Shown piece by piece: positions 1-14,700 of a DNA stretch of 64,000 nt. The stretch is taken from contig CM065390.1 of assembly GCA_033060915.1 (NCBI GenBank), positions 21,607,501 through 21,671,500 of the forward strand, in the 5' to 3' direction. The notes under the pieces are model-generated. The model was not told the origin of the DNA. It saw only the letters and a program-made list of their open reading frames with translations, and ran no database searches. Position 1 is the stretch's first letter. Each line of letters begins with the position of its first letter. This stretch comes from Euryodendron excelsum (lineage: Eukaryota > Streptophyta > Magnoliopsida > Ericales > Pentaphylacaceae). Both the position numbers and the translations under genes were made by a program.

Positions 1-924
1 AGTGCATTTGAAATCGATTTAAAAGTTAAACAAACAAAGCTTAAACACGTTTCAAGTTTGTTAAGGTTTTCAATCTAAGCTTTAACAAACTATTACTCCA
101 TTTGGCTTGGCTTGTATATAATCCTATGCTATATAAAAGGAAAATTCTTGCAATTTTTTTAAAACTATCTCGAATTTATCCTTGTACTTTCCTCATAATC
201 CAAAATTTAAAATTTATCCCACATATTCAATCATTTTATGGGTATTAATACCAAAAAAAATTATTTTGGCCTGCCAAAGTCTAGGTAATTTTACCTTGCC
301 CTCTTCCAAAATTATGGTTTAGTTTACTCATTTCGATATTGTCAGTTGGTCATCTAATTCTCCATAATTTGGATACAATCCCATCTTAAACCTTTTTTCC
401 CTTTACCTTCCACGTTTCTAAATTTTTACTAATACTTAATTTAAATACTATTACTCATCCAAAAAAAAATTAAGTACTACTGCTATTGGCAAAGCTAGTC
501 TCTATTGAAATAAACCACAACAAAGTAATATTTAATATATAATTGATCAACCCACTGGTTGTTTAGTGAAATTAGTATGCTTTAGCAACAATCATAGCCT
601 ATTCAAGTAATGGAATATTACAGGTTTTCGGAATACGTTCTACCAGCATCCAATTAAATAATTTGAATCACTAAAATTTTTGATATGTTGTATCTAAATG
701 TAGTCGAATTATTTTTAGATGCCTCCATAAAATATTTGACATTTAAAGTAAGTTGAGTATTAAATTACTTAGAATCTAACATGTTACCCAATAATTATGA
801 ATATAATGCATATTTTTGTAATTTTCTACGTTCGCTCCTAAAAATTGTTAGTTAAAATAAAATTACTTACATTTATGCTTATTTCTTTATGTAACTGGGA
901 AAATAATGATTGATGTAGTAACAC

Positions 925-957
<33 letters not shown>
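925..957. repeat. (CT)n microsatellite
   Basis: Nearly pure CT dinucleotide run of about 33 bp with one interruption near its left edge, in intergenic DNA. Confidence 0.9.
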
Positions 958-1218
958 AGAGATACACAAACAATTGGTAAATTTATTGATAAGCAAGCAT
1001 TTTATGCCGTAACAATTTAACGCTACTAAATATATGATTACTGTAAGCTATAACTAGCACTAAACATTTTTAATGTAAAACTATCATATTTTTTCATTAA
1101 ATTATGACATTTATATAATAAGTAGATGACATTCCTTCACAACTGGCTGGGAACACTCGAAGCTTACCCAGTCATACTATGGTTTGGATCCCTCCTTTAA
1201 GAGAAAATATTAATAAAA

Positions 1219-1240
1219 TATAATAATAATAATAATAATA
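1219..1240. repeat. (TAA)n microsatellite
   Basis: Seven or so consecutive TAA units in AT-rich intergenic DNA. Confidence 0.85.
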
Positions 1241-2443
1241 ACTTTAAACTGTCAAGCTTGAAAACACACAATCTTTTTTATTCTACGTTTAGAACTCGAA
1301 TTTATCAAAGAAAGAAAAAAAATAAGAGAAAAAAGAATAAAATAAGATACTCCAAATCCTTATTTCTTTTCATTTTATGTTATTTTATCTTTTACTTTCT
1401 CTAATAACCAAACATAGATATAATTAATAAAAAATAAATAATTAAATTGCTCTTCCTTTTAACAACTTAAATTTTTAGATGGGTCAGTAGTAACATTTTT
1501 CCATGATGTCAAAGCTTAAGGGTCCTATGTTCAAATCTCTCTCTCTCTAACAGCTTTAACAATTTCATGTCCTCTTTCTTTCCTTTTCTTTTACCTACCA
1601 AATTTTTAATCCAAACACAGCATTAATGTTTTTTAAAAAGAAAAGATGTACACGGTCAAATACCGCTTCATACATTTACACAAACGATGACGGGTCACAA
1701 GTAGATGCGAGGAGAGAATAAACTTAGATGTCACATTTAGCATAAGAATCAACCGACCACCGGATCACCTGTTACACCCACGGAAATTTCGTGTGAATAC
1801 AAAAAGCACTAGTTTAACCATTCCACTTTCTTCGTTACAAAAGGAAAACATAATAAGTACAAGCAGAGCAGCCCCAATATATAGACTCTTCCACGTTATC
1901 ACGGGTTACTGCAATACCCTATTATCACTCCTCACTACTGATGCACAGTATATCCCTTTGAAGAGTACCCGCAAAAAATGCAGTATCAGAAAGCCCTAAT
2001 TCACCTAAGGATTCAAACTGACGAATGCCAAACAAACAACTATAACACAATCATCAAAAGTGGCATTGCCTTACTAAAGTATGTAGCTCTCATCATTCAT
2101 CATTGTTTGGTTTCATGCAAAATTTTCTGACCCATTGTGTTCAGTGTACAACATTTTTTCTTCTTTTTTTTCCCGGTATAGACATTTTTGCGTAATAACA
2201 GCTGGAAAAAAAAAAGAAGCATGATTTGCTACTAAAGAAAATGGCACTGCAGAACAGATAAAATATCCGCATGATTATAAGGGCTTACAATGCAACTTTC
2301 ATCACTTCAAATAAAAACTAGGATATCGGAAAATGTCATCTATACAAAATGACTAAAGTACTCTGGAAAATGACAAATACAACAATGACAAGGTTACACA
2401 ACTACATATATAAATATTAAGGACGCGGAAAGCAGTCACTGTT

Positions 2444-2449
2444 TTTATT
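2444..2449 (-). terminator. candidate polyadenylation signal of EXO70A1
   Basis: The minus strand reads AATAAA here, about 285 nt past the EXO70A1 stop codon, which is a normal plant 3' UTR length. It was identified by position and motif only. Confidence 0.4.
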
Positions 2450-2732
2450 CCCCATTTCACAAAGCAAATGCACACAGCGCCACTTATTTTCTTTCCTTCT
2501 TCTTATATTTTTCCTTTCTTCCAGTAACCAGTAGATAAGAGGCATGTCTGATCACTGCATAGAGAGGGTACCACCGCTGCTCTGAAGAAACTTGCAGAAA
2601 GGGGACCTTCCCACAGCAAGGGTAACATATATGGTATTGAAAGAAAAGGCCAATATACCTCATCAACTTGATCCGAGTCGATTTTTTTTTCTTTTCTTAT
2701 TCCTTTTTCACCCCTTGGTGACAGCCAGAAAT

Positions 2733-5700
2733 CTAGCGCCTAGGTTCATTTAAGGTCTTCCCCTCAAAAAATTCACCAAGCATTCGGTCAAGATCCTCTG
2801 CCGTGTATCTGATATATTTCAGGGGGTTCTTACCATTCTCTACCAAAGGACTGACACATGAAAAAAAAACCAATATATCACAAAAGATCAGTTAGTAAAG
2901 AGGGCTCTTGATGTACAATGCATACATATACCATCACTTGTATTCTTACATTACATCTAGGAGGAGCCTATATTGTTTACTTTTACTACATATGAGATTA
3001 TTCTTACCTCTATGATTCTATCATATCATTTTTGGGGTGTGAAGAAAATATCCTTAACACTTCCAATGGGTGTGATTATGGCAAATTTTTCCATAAATTC
3101 ATTTGGATATCAACAAAACTCACAGAAGACTAATTTTTTACTTCAAAATGCTTCCAAAAGAAAAAGAAAAAAAAAGAAGAAAAGGCTTAAAAATCCTTTC
3201 AAAATATCATTAAGGTCGTGAATTGTAAGAATACCCACCCAAAGCGTTTGATGAAAGATCTGTATGCTGGCAACAAAACTTCAGCAACGGCAAGCCTCAG
3301 AGATTCTCGCAACTCTGTGTCAGGAACCGTCCATTGAGACTGTCTTTGATGAAGCTCCTCGAACTGCACATTGAAAGTCTTCAACCTGATAGCACAAATT
3401 TAGTTATCTCCTCGGCTAAGATTTCAGGAGCAATTGTGCAAGGAGAACAAGCATGCATAAAGGATATTTTAGGAAGGATGCAACTCAATATTGACCTGTC
3501 TTTAACTACTGCCCTTGAAACTCCACTACTATTTCCTCCATCAACACCAACTGAACTACCACCCCCAGACGAGGTCAGGCCTTGTATAGATAGGCACTGC
3601 AGAATCTACAAGAAAGAAAGGACCTCAGATCAATTTTAGTATGAGCAAATTACTTTTCAAACATCAACTACATTAACCATATTCACTGGGGATACCGTAG
3701 GCTCTTAATTGCATGATAGCATATCAGTTTCGCACTTCCAGAGTGAAGAATATAGTCTATTAGTGGAAGGAATATAACAAAAGAAGCAAATCACAGAAGA
3801 CATAAAAGCACAATATGTGATTATATAATGCAGTGTTTCTAGGTTGTTCAACAACATGCCTCCCATAATGATGAGAGTTTATCCTTTGATTCCTTTCATC
3901 TCTTTTCCAGTTGGAATTTTTTAGTGCTTTCCAATTTTGCTGGCAAGTAGAAGGGCGTGCTGGAATGAACAGCAATTTTGTTGTTTTGCATAATAATATT
4001 CCATAAAAGATCATATAGTTGTCTATGTGTAGCCTAATCAAATATCTAAACAGAACAGTCATAGAAAATCTAGAGCATGACACACGATGAAATCTCACCC
4101 GTGTTGAGGTTTTAGAGTTCCACCACCTAAAAATCTCAGAGAACAATGACTTTCCTACCTTCTTCCCATCTTCTTCTCTTCTTTCTCTCCAATTTTCTTT
4201 TATTTAGTCTAGGGAAGCTATTAACCAGGGCGTGGAAAAAAATGGATTTCAGCTGGCATGCTTATAATCAAGAACTTGAAGGACCACTTAGATATTAGTG
4301 GAAGACATTCCTTCATTCTTTTTTTGTTTTCCCCCACTACTTATTGAATGTTATCTGGCATCATGCTAATGACGTATATCAGATGCAGCATGAGTGTTTC
4401 TTCTAGTATTTAAGTAATTTTGTGATCTTGATAACAACCCCCACCCCACCCCCCGGGTGACATCCTTTTCTTTTTTTTGTTTCTGAAACCTTTCAAATTT
4501 AAAACAAAAATTGATAGCTGAGTGGAGCCAAGTCAAGCTCAAGTTGGCCCAAATAAACTCTAAATTAACATAGCAAGCTCGAATAAGTCACTACTCATCT
4601 AGCCTGCAGTTCATTTTGCAGCCATGTTAAGATATCAATGAAATCGTTGATACGTCCAAAATCTTTAAAGAAAAGTTATAAATTTAGACACTTGAACAAA
4701 GTGTGAAAAATGCATAATAAATATGTAATTGAGAGGTTAGACAATTTCCTGATAAGTTAGTAGATAGTGACAACCATTACAGGAAGGGAAAAGAAAGGCT
4801 TACATGGTTTTCTAAGATTTGACATTGGTTGAACAAGAATGGAACTGTATTTGTTATGTGGTCCCACTGATTGACTACAACACCTAGGGACAGGACTGAT
4901 CCAGAAAGAATATAACTGTATGTCCTCGCTGTGACAATTTCCTATAGTCATATTTTTTAAGAATTTGCGTTATTTGGAAGTCAAATAGTATCAGATTACA
5001 ACCACATCCAAGCAATAGAGCCAGCCAGCCAAAGAAACCCCTGAGAACTTTGCTCCTACTGAGACTAGATTTTCCAACCATGCCTTCACCAATGGAAAAT
5101 TATATCTCAAGATCTAAAACTAAGCGGCAAAGTGATAACAACATGAGTTCTTTTGGAAGAACCTTGAATCAAACAGAAGGAAAGAAAGAGAACAAAATAC
5201 AAAAAGTAAGAAAGAAAATAGAAAACTCAGTTTTGTTTAACTACCTTGGGACAAATCTTATGATGATAATGTGCCATCAAATTCCAGATCAGCGATAATG
5301 ACAAGTGCACAGTTGAAAAGAATGGTGAAACGAGAGCATGCCCATGTGAGCACACGCTAATGCAGTGAGGCTTAAACCAAAGCAAAAAATTTCTTAAGAA
5401 TTATCAGGCAAAGGAAGCGAGAGCAGGACAAGAAATGACCACACCACCACATAGAGAGCCATGTGTCTCTAGATGAAACAAGATAAAACTTCAAGCACCA
5501 TGAATAAACACTAAAAACCAAAATCAATTATATTGTGGGGTATGGATAGGGTTGACAGAACCAAACCTTTGCCCAAGCAATCCGCTTATACTGATTTGCA
5601 TGTTGCTGCACAATCCTCCTGTGTCTTTGGACCCAATCATCCCCTAGCAAATCCTTTGCTTCAGACCTAAAACCAGCATAATCTAAGTATTAATGCTGTC

Positions 5701-8700
5701 ATGCATACAACACAAGCTTGGAACGTTTTTAACAAGCCATCCGAAACAACACAAATGTATGACAAACCTGCGTACAGATCTGACCATATAGTGAATATTG
5801 TTCATAAGAAACAAGTTAGTCAGAGCAGGATCCCTATATTGCTTCGATTTCCCATCCAAATTGTTTTGAAGAGCCTGCATTATTCGCATTGTTACAGAGG
5901 CCAACTGGGAAGTTGTTTCCTCTCCATTCTCAAATTCTTGAAAAAGTTGCTTCAAGGTTGATTGATAGCTGAACATATTTAAAAATTCATTGTCAGATCA
6001 TTTGTGTTCACAAAGCCCCATGACTACCAGATAAAAGAGAAGCAGCAAAAATGCGCTGCAGCAGCAGCAGCAGCAGCAATAACAAATGCATAAGTGCATA
6101 TAGGTCTAAGGTAAAACCAGGTCCTCACAGAAACTGCATGATTGTGTAATTTATGCGATAAGTTACATGACTACATTCCACTTCCCCACTGCAAATAAAC
6201 TGAAGGCAGAGCAGGTGATGAGTCAGGTTAGCTGCATTTAGATAAGACATAGCTGAAGGTTCATAGTACTATAAGACGATTGCAAAAGGGTTAATGAAGA
6301 CATCCACAAGAACTGGAGAAAGAAAAAACTCATCAAAAAAGTTAATGGGCATGTATACAAATAGTAATTTTCAATAAAGGTATTCATTGCAAATTATTAG
6401 TTATGACCTGAATGGTGTTATTTAGTGTTAAGGATGAAAACTTTAAGCTAAACTGACCAAAATAATGGTAATGTTATTTAGTGCCAAGGATGAAAACTTT
6501 AAGCTAAACTGACCAAAATAATGGTTACTAACATACTCTAATAGAAACTTCTATAACCTTAATCACAGTATCAATACATACAAGAGCAATAGGGATGAAA
6601 TTGTAAGTTAAACTACCCCAAAAGTATGGAATATATGGAAAACTTAGTTAATAAGACTTACTCGAATAAAAACTTCACGTAGTTAATGACATAGCTTGTC
6701 AAAGGATGGACAGTTCCATCCAACACAGCAGTTTTTGTTGCATCCTTTTCAACTGCTTCTACAAAATCACCAAAGGTCTCTTGGGCTGTCTGGGCAAGCC
6801 GCTTCGCCAAACCCAATGCAGATTCCCTAATTTCCCTACAAGCTTTACCTTTGAAAAGCGTCTCAATCTGCAGAAAAATCCAGCTTGAATTGAAGTAAAA
6901 TCTGTTTATACATGCCTAGTTGTATGATAAACATCAGTTTACATTCTAACACCCACTTTGAACTAGAATGCTCAACTCTCTAATTAAGATTTCTTCTGCA
7001 GACTACATAATGATTCAAAAATGTATGATAGCTCAATAAATAATATTCAGCAAAAAAATCCACCAGAAATTAAATCAGTGATTATAGAGGTCAACACCAA
7101 GATAGGAGAGAAAAAGACTTGGCTAGTGTTTTGAAACAGAAGAACAAATCAACCAAGTTTCTAAACTCCACCCTCAAAGGAATTGAACCAAGTATAAATA
7201 GGAGAACTTTCTATAAGCATCAATCTGTATTAATGATTCACAGTTGGAAAATAATAAAATAAACAAGCATTTAAGAGGTATTGGGCACAAAGAACCTAAA
7301 CATAATAATAATATAGATTCAAGGTATAGACAACATGGAAAGCATCATAACACTAACTCTAAAAGCCAAGATCAGTACACATTACATGCAGATCACCATT
7401 ATCATATGACTCTTTGCTGACTCTAATTTTAACCCCTATTGTTTACAAAGTATATTTATCTAAGTACAGAAACTCACAAATAAATCAGCTTAAAATTGTA
7501 CAACATGATCTTATTGCAATAGCTTCAAGTCACTATTTAAGATGTCTATAAATAAGAGAATAAACCAAATTCAAGGAAATATATCAAGTTCAATTTTTCT
7601 AGCTCCGATTGTGTCAGTAATTATTAATTAGTGCAAGAGTGCTTGCTTGGATGTGTGACACTAACCATACCTCAGAGTGAAGTTCTCGCATTATTTCATA
7701 CATATCTAAAAGCACAAATAATTTTTCTGGTGATCTCTTGCTTTTGGCAATTGCATCTCCAAAACTGAGTAGCGCAGCAACACTGCTTGCAGTAACTTCA
7801 GCAAAACATTGATCCTTGAGAGAATCAATGCCTTCAAACATTTGATCGCAGACTTTTCGTTCCCCAGCAAATAGCAGTTTGACCTGTTCAAAAATGATTA
7901 GATAGTTGGAAGACCAGATACCCTTTTATGCATGAATTACAATCAAACTTACAGCAATGCGCATGAAATGAATCCAGTTCCCAATCTTAGCCTCCAAAAC
8001 CTCCCACTGCATCCTCTGAACATCATCTTTGCTAAGTTTTTCAACTCCCAATTTGCTAAGGCTTTCTTCCAAAACAGAAGAACGGGTATCCCTAAATGAA
8101 AAATAAAACAAGTATCATAACACAAGAGGATTATATGAAGGTATTTCACAAGGCAGACCAATCTGACTTAGTTTTTACCATATATACACCTTGATTCCCT
8201 AATAATAACTGTGAGTTTGAAGACGCTCTAGAAACAGATCAGGAGAGGACTACTGACAGAGATCCAGTGAGGAGAAGAAGAAGAAGAAGCAGAAGCGAAG
8301 GGAAGGGAAAGAAGGTGCAGAAGGAACAGAAAGGGAAGGAAAAGAAAGGAAGAGAGGAAGAAACCCAGAGACAGAGAGAGTCAGTCAACAGAGAAGAAGT
8401 AAGCCAAAATCCATAAGTCTCAATTATGCTAAAAACCCCAATAAAGCATACCCAAGCCTTTATATATATGCAATCCTAAATAAAGTAACGACTCAACAAC
8501 AAAACAAATAAACAATTAAAATTGAAAAGAAAAAGAAAACAAAATTAAGCCTGAGCTTAAAATTTCAGGGGTGAAACTTCCCCTGAGGATACCAATCAAT
8601 TCCCCCTGACCGAGAAGAAGTTCCTCCAAAAAGTAAAGGCAGTGATATTATTCAAAGAAATAAGGATCGAAGCAGAGAAATTCATCCTCCATAATCTGAG

Positions 8701-11665
8701 GGGCATCGGTGTCCATATGAGTTTTCCAATGCACAAGATATGGACAGCAACCATCATGCAAAGAAGCAGCATATACAACATTCTCAGTCTTATCCACATA
8801 CTACAGTAGAAATTGTGGAAGACAGAGACTACTGCTGGAATGGAAATAAAAGGAATGCCACCCGTAGGTAAACTTGTTGGCAAAGTGGGAGGCTTGAAGA
8901 TTCCTTGGTAAGGAAATAAATCCTCAACATTGAAAACAAGAATAATATTTATATTTGAAGGTAAGTCTTAGCAAATATGCATTAGGTTCAATGAATGATA
9001 TGAAAAGGTCACTAGTGTAAATATAAAGTTTATTAAAGGAATTTTTAGGATCAAGATTAGGGTGTACATGAACCATGACAATGCCCCTTCATCAAAATCT
9101 AATTTCCGAAGATGCGTATCAGAAGAAAGTATAGAGTTCTCATTACTCATAGCAACTTTCCTTCAAATATTGGCACGTAAGTACCAAATGTTTTGAGCAA
9201 AGGACTCAACAAAATCTGAACGATGGGTATCAGGGGGTAAAGGAATAAGATCAATGGAATCGATATGAAAGGTTTGCTTAATGGATGCTTGAGATGAAAC
9301 CCGATGTTTGCACTCTTATCTTTCTTAGTAGGTTTTGTAGGATTCAACAAGATAGTCTTACCATCATGCTTGAAGACCTAGGTATCCTCTCTTCTATAGT
9401 TAAGCATAACTTTATGATAAAGCCACGGGAACAATATTGATAAGTAGGATATCACACAAAATGCGCTCAAAATAGTCACCCATCTAGATACGAGTTTGGC
9501 ACCTCTTTGTGATAGGTGAGAATAATTTCTATCCAAACAATCCCATATAGCTAAGGATGTGGCTCAGGCTGCAACTTTATCCAAGCAATAGTTGATTTAG
9601 AGACCACTATCAATGTAACCTTACAGACCTTACCTCCACATTTCACAAATGCATGGAAACTAATTAGTAGTTTCTGAGATTTTCCTCTGTAGGAGTGGAT
9701 GAATTGCACCTCAAGACACTAATGCATGTGTGCTCATTTTTTAAGATTTCCTAACCTTCCCCCTCATAAGGGCTCATCTAGAATGTTAACTACCTAGTCA
9801 ACATCCTATCATAAAGGTTTCCCTGACTCAGCCATAGTTAAGGTATGATGTGAATGTGATGCAATATGACCTTTAGCATAACAATGGTAACGCTCAATGG
9901 TGGAGACAATTTGATGGAGGTTAAGGAAGGAGGATTCCTTACCCTTGGTGCAAGTGCCTCTCTAGTTAAGATTGTTGCTACCCATTGAAACAACTGGGCC
10001 TAACATTGACTCTAGCTTGACTTCTCAAAGGAAACAGACCTAGGTTGGTGGGACTCCCTGACTTAGGAAGGCATTTGCCCCTAGGAAGGAAGCTTATGGT
10101 ATTTTTCTATCTCTATGGCCTTATGATAAGCTTCTTCCAATGTGTTAAGGGAGCGCAAATTGACTTGCCTTTTGATCTTTGGCCTCACATTTGCCCAAGG
10201 TTCCTCTTTAACGTTACACCTCATAAAAAGTTCCTCAAACTTACCTAAGTAGTCAATCGCACTAGAGGACAACTGCTTCAAGTTTATCCTCTGGTTAAAC
10301 AATTGTCTCCTATGGTAGGTGGGGCGATAGTTCTATTTCAATTTATACTCCATTTCAGTTTACAAAAATAGTGGGCCCCTCACCTAACTGTTCTAGGTTC
10401 ATTTGGACTCCTTGCCAATCCCACTTGGCAGAACCAAGGAGTTTCACTTAGCAAAACAAAGCCATTAGCTATATAAAATGTCATCACACTTAAAGTAATC
10501 CTCTACATCGGCTAGCCACTCCAAGACAGTATTAGGGTCCATCCTACCATCAAAATTAGGGGCATCTATTTTGACCTTTTTGTGATATTGCTTAAATTGT
10601 GAATAAAATATCTAGGCTGGTCATGAGGGTATCTCTGTGGAGAGTGCCGCTAGTGCCTTTTGTGGTGCCTACCCAGTGGTCAAGGTGGTCTACAAAACTC
10701 CTCCAAGTCATCCTCCTTAAACTCCCCAAAGTTGTCTGCATAATATAGGGGATTCGGTCTCCAACCCAATTAGGATGGGAAATTGGAGGGACTTCCGCAC
10801 CCAAAGTTCTGGACTCTGACTCTCCCAACTAATAACATCATAGAGATGTGCATCTTGAGGTCTCTTAGCCTCAGGAAAGGAAAAAAGACCTTGGCCTATG
10901 AATCTGGTAGAACCACGGATTATGGTTCGGTCTCCTTAAGGAAATCTGCTCGGTCTACAGACTCTCTTAGAGTGTCCATTTTAGTTTTTGTGGTTTGAAC
11001 TTCTTGTTCTAACACAGCTTGCCCATCCATTAAGCTATCAATGATCACGGTTATGCAATGAGAAAATGTGCTAATACAAATATACAAATAATAATAGAAA
11101 TTAAATATTATGGAAACAAAAGTAGAATCTGGCTCATTAGTTGTATAAGACATGGAAAATTAAATGTATAAATAATTAAAAACTTTAAAATAAATGTATT
11201 TATAGACGGGTTGGTTTGGGCTACATATCTTCATCCCAAACCCAACCCAAAAAAAAAATTAGGCCTAGTAATTCGTCCTAACCAATTTGGGCCGAAGCTC
11301 AATGGAAGCCAGTAGAGTGGCTTTGTTAGAAATTCTGGGCTCAGGAGGATGGTTCCCAGGGCTCAGCCTGGACCATTTCAAGAAGGCCCAAGTATTTGGC
11401 AGTCTTTCTGGGCGTCTGAGCATCGTTGCAGGCAAATGTTGAAAAATAATATCCTTACGAAACCTTTACGCAAGACTCAGTTTTCAAGCCTTTGAAACAA
11501 GTTGAGCATGACTGATCTCTAGGGTCTAGCTTGAGGGGATGTGTTGAGTATTATATGAGTAGCAAGATTTAGGGGCAGAATTGTACTTTGATATCCTACT
11601 AGTGCTTACCGTATAAATAGAGATTGGTCACTCTAAGTGGCTTACTCTTTACATTGCCCTTTTCT

Positions 11666-11723
<58 letters not shown>

Positions 11724-14700
11724 AAGAGGATCACTGCAAGAAGTTAATTAAAAATAAAAAACAAAAACAACAGTTCGCCTACAGTATCTATGACCTTTTC
11801 CAAGCCTACAAACAGCCTTTTTAGTCAAATCATTGTACTCATTGCATTTAGAGATTGTACCAAAACTTAGTTGTACAAATCCTATGGCTTTGGAACAAAA
11901 TCATCCAGAATTGAAACAGAAACTGCAAAGAATTTAATTGCACACCCAGCGTGCAGGAAATATAGGATCTTTTGGCTCCAAAACCAGACTGAAGGAAGAC
12001 CTCTTTTTATTTATTTTTTTATTTTTTTGTTAAGATGCAAGAGAGCTAAGAGTTACATGGGGAAAAGTGGTGGGCAAAGCCATGTAATTAAGGGGAACAG
12101 GGTTAGAGTTTGTAATATTTTGGATTTCAACCTTGTATTGGGATATGTAAACTAAGGATGCTAAAAGTAGTTCTGTGGCAGCAGAGTTTTAGCAAGCAAG
12201 AACAAATATAAGTGAGAAAGTGAAAGTGAAAAACATCATATCACATGAGGACTTGTCCAAGATCCACACCCATTTTTGTTTTATAAGAAGATCCACATTC
12301 ATAGTTAAAAAGTTTCTACGCTCATTGTTTTGACCAAAGGGCACCACCGACTAGTTAAACTCTAATCTCAAGCAAAAGCTCCCTCGTAGATTGTTGGAAT
12401 TCCTCCATACATATACCAAACTATATAACTTACACCACTCAATAGTATAACCAAATAGGACTCAAAAGTGCAGTAAAATTCTATGTTCCTAAGCAAATAG
12501 TAGGATGGACTGAACCCCTATGAAAAGCCTCCTAGCCAAATATGACTCACTTATCTAACAAAAATACAACATAACAAAACCGACAACCAACTAGATACTA
12601 AAATGTCCTGTATCCTGACCCTCAAAACTCTAAATATATAGTGATACTAAGGAATCATGTAATATCTTGAGAATTTGTTTACCTTTCAAGTTGCTCTTGT
12701 ATCGGCTATAGTAAGTATTAAATCTTAACTCATCCAAAAAGAAAAAAGAAGTATCTAAATCTTGGATAAAACATTTGGCCAGGGTAAAGAATAAGCAATT
12801 CATACATGGGGAGGCAAAGGAATCAGTCAAGTAAGAGTTATATAGAAGTCGAGCCACGAACAAGGTTCTCTATTTGTTTTCCATGCTTTCTTTTCCATTT
12901 GTTGCATGGGGCCCACGGTTTGTCCACATAGGCACATGTATATATTTAGTATATATATCACCTACGGATTGACAAGGAGATAAGGAGAGATCCTTATAAG
13001 ATTTGAACTCCTAAAAGATAAAGAAAAGTGAGCCTTATCTTTATCATGTGTATATATGTTATACGCAGATTGTATTAGAATACAACTTGCGTATTATCAG
13101 TACACTCTCTCTCTCTAGTTCTTTCTAGAACTACTATCTCAGTGCCTTAGGATTTGGAATGTGCATTCTTCGTATTGGACTCTTGTAACCCTCTACTGTA
13201 TGATGAGGAAGACACACAGGAGATCTTGGATTTATTCGTGATGTATTGCATGAGTTACGTAAAGAGCTCGTAAAGTAAGTATGACGATCCATACATCGTA
13301 TATTGTAATCCGCATCAAGTATTACGTATACCTACACATATTTTCCTACATTGGTATCAGGGCTTTATTATGCTTGTCTTTCGCCTAAATTATACCATGA
13401 ATATGAATATTTTGCATGCATGCATAATTTAGGGTGTTAATGGCATTTTTATGTACACCGAGTTTCGGGTGACAAAATTTTATATCAAAATGTTTCTTAT
13501 AGCATCAGAAACTCACCCTTAAAATTTCATAATTTTTCATTACACAGTTTGGGAGAAATCTCGATTTAAAGTTTCTGAAAACTTATGATAAAATTTGAAT
13601 TTTGGCCTTATTTTTGGACAAGAAAATTTGTAACTCCAAAATTTATATAGATATATGTTCAAGAGCTTTCTATCCATATAAAGTTTGTGAAAAACCGTTC
13701 TCAAATAAGAGAGCCGAAGTAGCGCTTGTAGATTATCAAATAAAGAGCCGAAGTAGCGCTTGTAGATTATCGAGTCTGTTGAATCTGGGTGCTGAAGGAT
13801 GACAACGCGTGTATGTCATGCCCAATTGCTGTGAGCAGCCAAGCCCACTTGCAAGTTGCTGACATCAGCAATGACATCATATGTTGATGTCATATGCTAC
13901 ATCATTAATGATGTCACTTACTAAGTTCAGCGCAGAGGTAATTACATGTGAGGCTCATACTTTTGTGGCCAGTGCCAATAAGCTTATGTCACATGGCATA
14001 GTAAAGTGAACTGCAATTGCCAATTCAATACAGCGCGCATGCGTTGCGTGAGTGGGGTTTACCGAACTCTGTTTTCGACGTGGTTTTTTCCTATGGACTC
14101 ATTTTGGCAAGTACGTGACAATTGTGTATTCCGTTTGACATAAATACTCTTCAAAAAATATTCTGTTATTTTCTCAATAAATAAATGGTACTTTAAAAAA
14201 AATTAAACGAGTTTTTTAAGTAGTTTAATGGTTCTAAATTTTTCTTAGGGTCATTATATCACTTTTGTTGCAGTAGTAGCATTAAAATTATTTCTGGTCA
14301 TATTTATTTAATTTTATGCTACTTATTGATGTGATCTTTGCGCGCCATATGGGCACCCTATGTTTTGACACCTTCAAATAATTTTTTGTACCATATACCC
14401 ATTCTCATAGGTGGTGAGTGTGGCTACCCTTCATTCAAATGACCAATGTATGTTATGTATTTAAAAGCATGGAGGTGGGATTGGAATTTTGAAGTGCTCA
14501 TATGATGAATGTATGTTATTTATTCATTATTGTTACAAAATAATTCTCTGGATACAAAGGAGGTGCAGCATCTCCATTTACTCATTGTTTATTAGATTTG
14601 ATGTAGTAAGTTTTTCTCATTTCTAAAAAGTGATGTAATTTTTAATTTACTTATGAGAAGTGTTGTAAAGAGATGTGTTTCGTACCAAATTTGTGAATAT

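Larger units (their letters stand above)
1..2443. other. intergenic DNA downstream of EXO70A1
   Basis: AT-rich DNA with no ORF that looks coding on either strand and no transposon termini that I could pair. It holds two microsatellites, listed separately. The last part lies just beyond the probable polyadenylation site of the minus-strand EXO70A1 gene. Confidence 0.6.
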
